A DNA stretch of 22,467 nucleotides from a virus. Each line of letters starts with the position of its first letter. Positions within the stretch are counted from its first letter, which is position 1. The stretch is from positions 1 to 22,467 of the IMG/VR virus record IMGVR_UViG_3300044618_002537. One strand, given 5' to 3'. A program made the position numbers and the translations under genes. Under the pieces are notes generated by a model. The model was not told the DNA's origin. It searched no databases and worked only from the letters and a program-made list of their open reading frames with translations. Below are positions 21,371-22,467 of this stretch, one piece after another.

Positions 21371-21969
21371 ACGTAAGATTAGAATATAGCAGTGAATTTA
21401 TCAGCGGTGTTCATTGGGACAACTCCATGCTCATGAACAATTATACAATTAGGTTGTACATGATGACCAATTGTTCTGACAGTGTCAGCCAAAACATTGC
21501 CTTTGAACGATTAAAGTATTACATTTATAGTCAGCTCAATCACAGTGTTTTTATTAACCAAAACAATGAATTGGCTTTGGAAAAATATCAACAAGCTGGC
21601 ATCAAAACGTTGATGTTGCCAGCCGAACCAGTTGATCAACTGTTGGGTATTATGTTATACTGTAAGCTCAATGCCATCATGGAAGGGCGCATGATCATAA
21701 ACGAAATTGAAATCAGCAGTGACCTCGGTGAACGTATGATTTATCTACATGCCGCAGATGAAAATTTGGGCCCGTTTGAAGACGCCGGGTGGTGGCACAA
21801 TGTTGATTTGCCATCAAGATCTACTTTAGAATCCAACAATGATAAAGTGGTTGCTATGAATAATATCAACGCTTGGCGAGAGCTCGAATTAGATTGGCCA
21901 GAGCTCACCGCATCGGCCGAAGATAATACTGTGGTGTTTGCAGAATTTGGAAAAGATGATACAAAATAA
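21367..21969 (+). CDS. conserved T4-like phage hypothetical protein
   Basis: This encodes 200 residues, ATGA-coupled to the previous gene. Recognisable blocks are IAFERLKYYIYSQLNHSVFINQNNE at ~44-68, TLMLPAEPVDQLLGIMLYCKLNAIMEGRMIINEIEISSDLGERMIYLHAADENLGPF at ~80-137, and GWWHNVDLP. The combination EPVDQLxGxMLxxKLNAIMEgRM with ENLGPF…GWWH is typical of a family in T4-like marine phages with no known function. Its stop codon overlaps the start of the next gene by 14 nt. Confidence 0.82.
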   Translation: MNVRLEYSSEFISGVHWDNSMLMNNYTIRLYMMTNCSDSVSQNIAFERLKYYIYSQLNHSVFINQNNELALEKYQQAGIKTLMLPAEPVDQLLGIMLYCKLNAIMEGRMIINEIEISSDLGERMIYLHAADENLGPFEDAGWWHNVDLPSRSTLESNNDKVVAMNNINAWRELELDWPELTASAEDNTVVFAEFGKDDTK

Positions 21970-22467
21970 ATTTGGTGAATTAGTATATTCTGAATCAGAT
22001 GTGTGCGATTTGCTCATGCAAGGACAAAGCACAGTTGATTTAAAAAATTTAATTGTTGACAACACCGTGGATTTAGCCCGATTGTTAGACATATTGGATC
22101 CTGTGCCAGAATTTGTGTGTGAACAAGAACATAGCGCAACTGTGTCTGAATTTCATGCAAAGCAACAATCAAATTGGCACATGCCCAAAGAATATAAAAA
22201 TGTTGACATAGCCGAGCATATTTTAAATTTGTGTACCAGTCAAGACGAATTGCAAAGATGCGGCGCAGAATTGTTAATGTATCAAGAACGAGATTTGTTT
22301 GATTTGTTACAATATCTTCGATATCTAGTCGATGTCATGCAACAAAATCAGATCATCTGGGGAGTAGGCCGCGGGAGTAGTGTGGCCAGTTACGTATTAT
22401 ATAAATTAGGAGTGCATCGTATTGACAGCATGTACTATGATTTAGACCCCTCAGAGTTTTTGCGTTA
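21956..22467 (+). CDS. phage protein with DNA polymerase III alpha-like GRGS element (truncated by window end)
   Basis: The frame opens at ATG 21956, overlapping the previous gene, and is still open at the window end after 170 codons. The first ~120 residues contain SNWHMPKEYKNVDIAEHILNLC and ERDLFDLLQYLRYLVDVMQQN. Residues ~136-168 read GVGRGSSVASYVLYKLGVHRIDSMYYDLDPSEFL, which closely resembles the palm segment GxGRGSxAGSLVAYxLGITDxDPLxxdLLFERFL of bacterial DnaE/PolC. The downstream PDxDxDF catalytic Asp motif is not visible, and neither is a PHP domain at the N-terminus. I recall short proteins of this type in marine T4-like phages, so it is probably a stand-alone relative and not a full polymerase. 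Confidence 0.75.
   Translation, partial: MIQNKFGELVYSESDVCDLLMQGQSTVDLKNLIVDNTVDLARLLDILDPVPEFVCEQEHSATVSEFHAKQQSNWHMPKEYKNVDIAEHILNLCTSQDELQRCGAELLMYQERDLFDLLQYLRYLVDVMQQNQIIWGVGRGSSVASYVLYKLGVHRIDSMYYDLDPSEFLR

Overview
The window is a stretch of a T4-like (myovirus-type) phage genome, probably from an aquatic environment. Every gene I can support is on the + strand. The genes are packed tightly, with ATGA, TAATG and GTGA overlaps, and several families are ones I recognise from marine T4-like phages. There are collagen-like tail fibres, and TAAATA motifs resembling T4 late promoters lie in front of structural genes. I see no rRNA, tRNA, CRISPR array, insertion sequence or photosynthesis gene. 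The host cannot be named, but the cargo genes suit a Gram-negative aquatic heterotroph. All family assignments come from reading motifs, not from database searches.

Left end (1-1490): the C-terminal half of a PlcP/LpxH-like metallophosphoesterase is followed by a complete GT4 glycosyltransferase of the Agt type, closed by a terminator. In bacteria, plcP-agt is the lipid-remodelling pair that replaces phospholipids with glycolipids under phosphate starvation. This is the most exciting content of the window.

Small-gene region (1500-5160): short transcription units, several behind near-consensus sigma70 promoters (TTGACA/C, 16-17 bp, TATAAT), encode mostly unknown small proteins. They include a DUF805 membrane protein and a small basic DNA-binding candidate. 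Between 3827 and 3989 lies a 20-bp inverted repeat enclosing 80 nt that is very rich in 6-bp palindromes.

Middle (5160-9545): a conserved phage protein, an AT-rich SGNH-like protein, a strong promoter leading into a 390-nt stretch with no intact convincing gene (frameshifted gene or structured RNA), a SleB-type cell-wall hydrolase with a small membrane protein (probable lysis pair), a conserved phage protein, translation initiation factor IF-1 (TTG start), an Fe/Mn superoxide dismutase and a second SGNH-like protein.

Structural/adsorption module (9593-21109): collagen-like fibre 1, a subtilisin-fold protease with an intact triad, a multi-Ig-like protein, collagen-like fibre 2, a seven-bladed RCC1-like propeller and a conserved structural protein. 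Most are preceded by a TAAATA late-promoter-like motif.

Right end (21117-22467): two conserved phage proteins and a truncated gene carrying a GRGS element like that of bacterial DNA polymerase III alpha. Together the cargo suggests that the phage keeps a phosphate-starved host working (membrane lipid turnover, translation initiation, superoxide removal) while it builds an elaborate adsorption apparatus.
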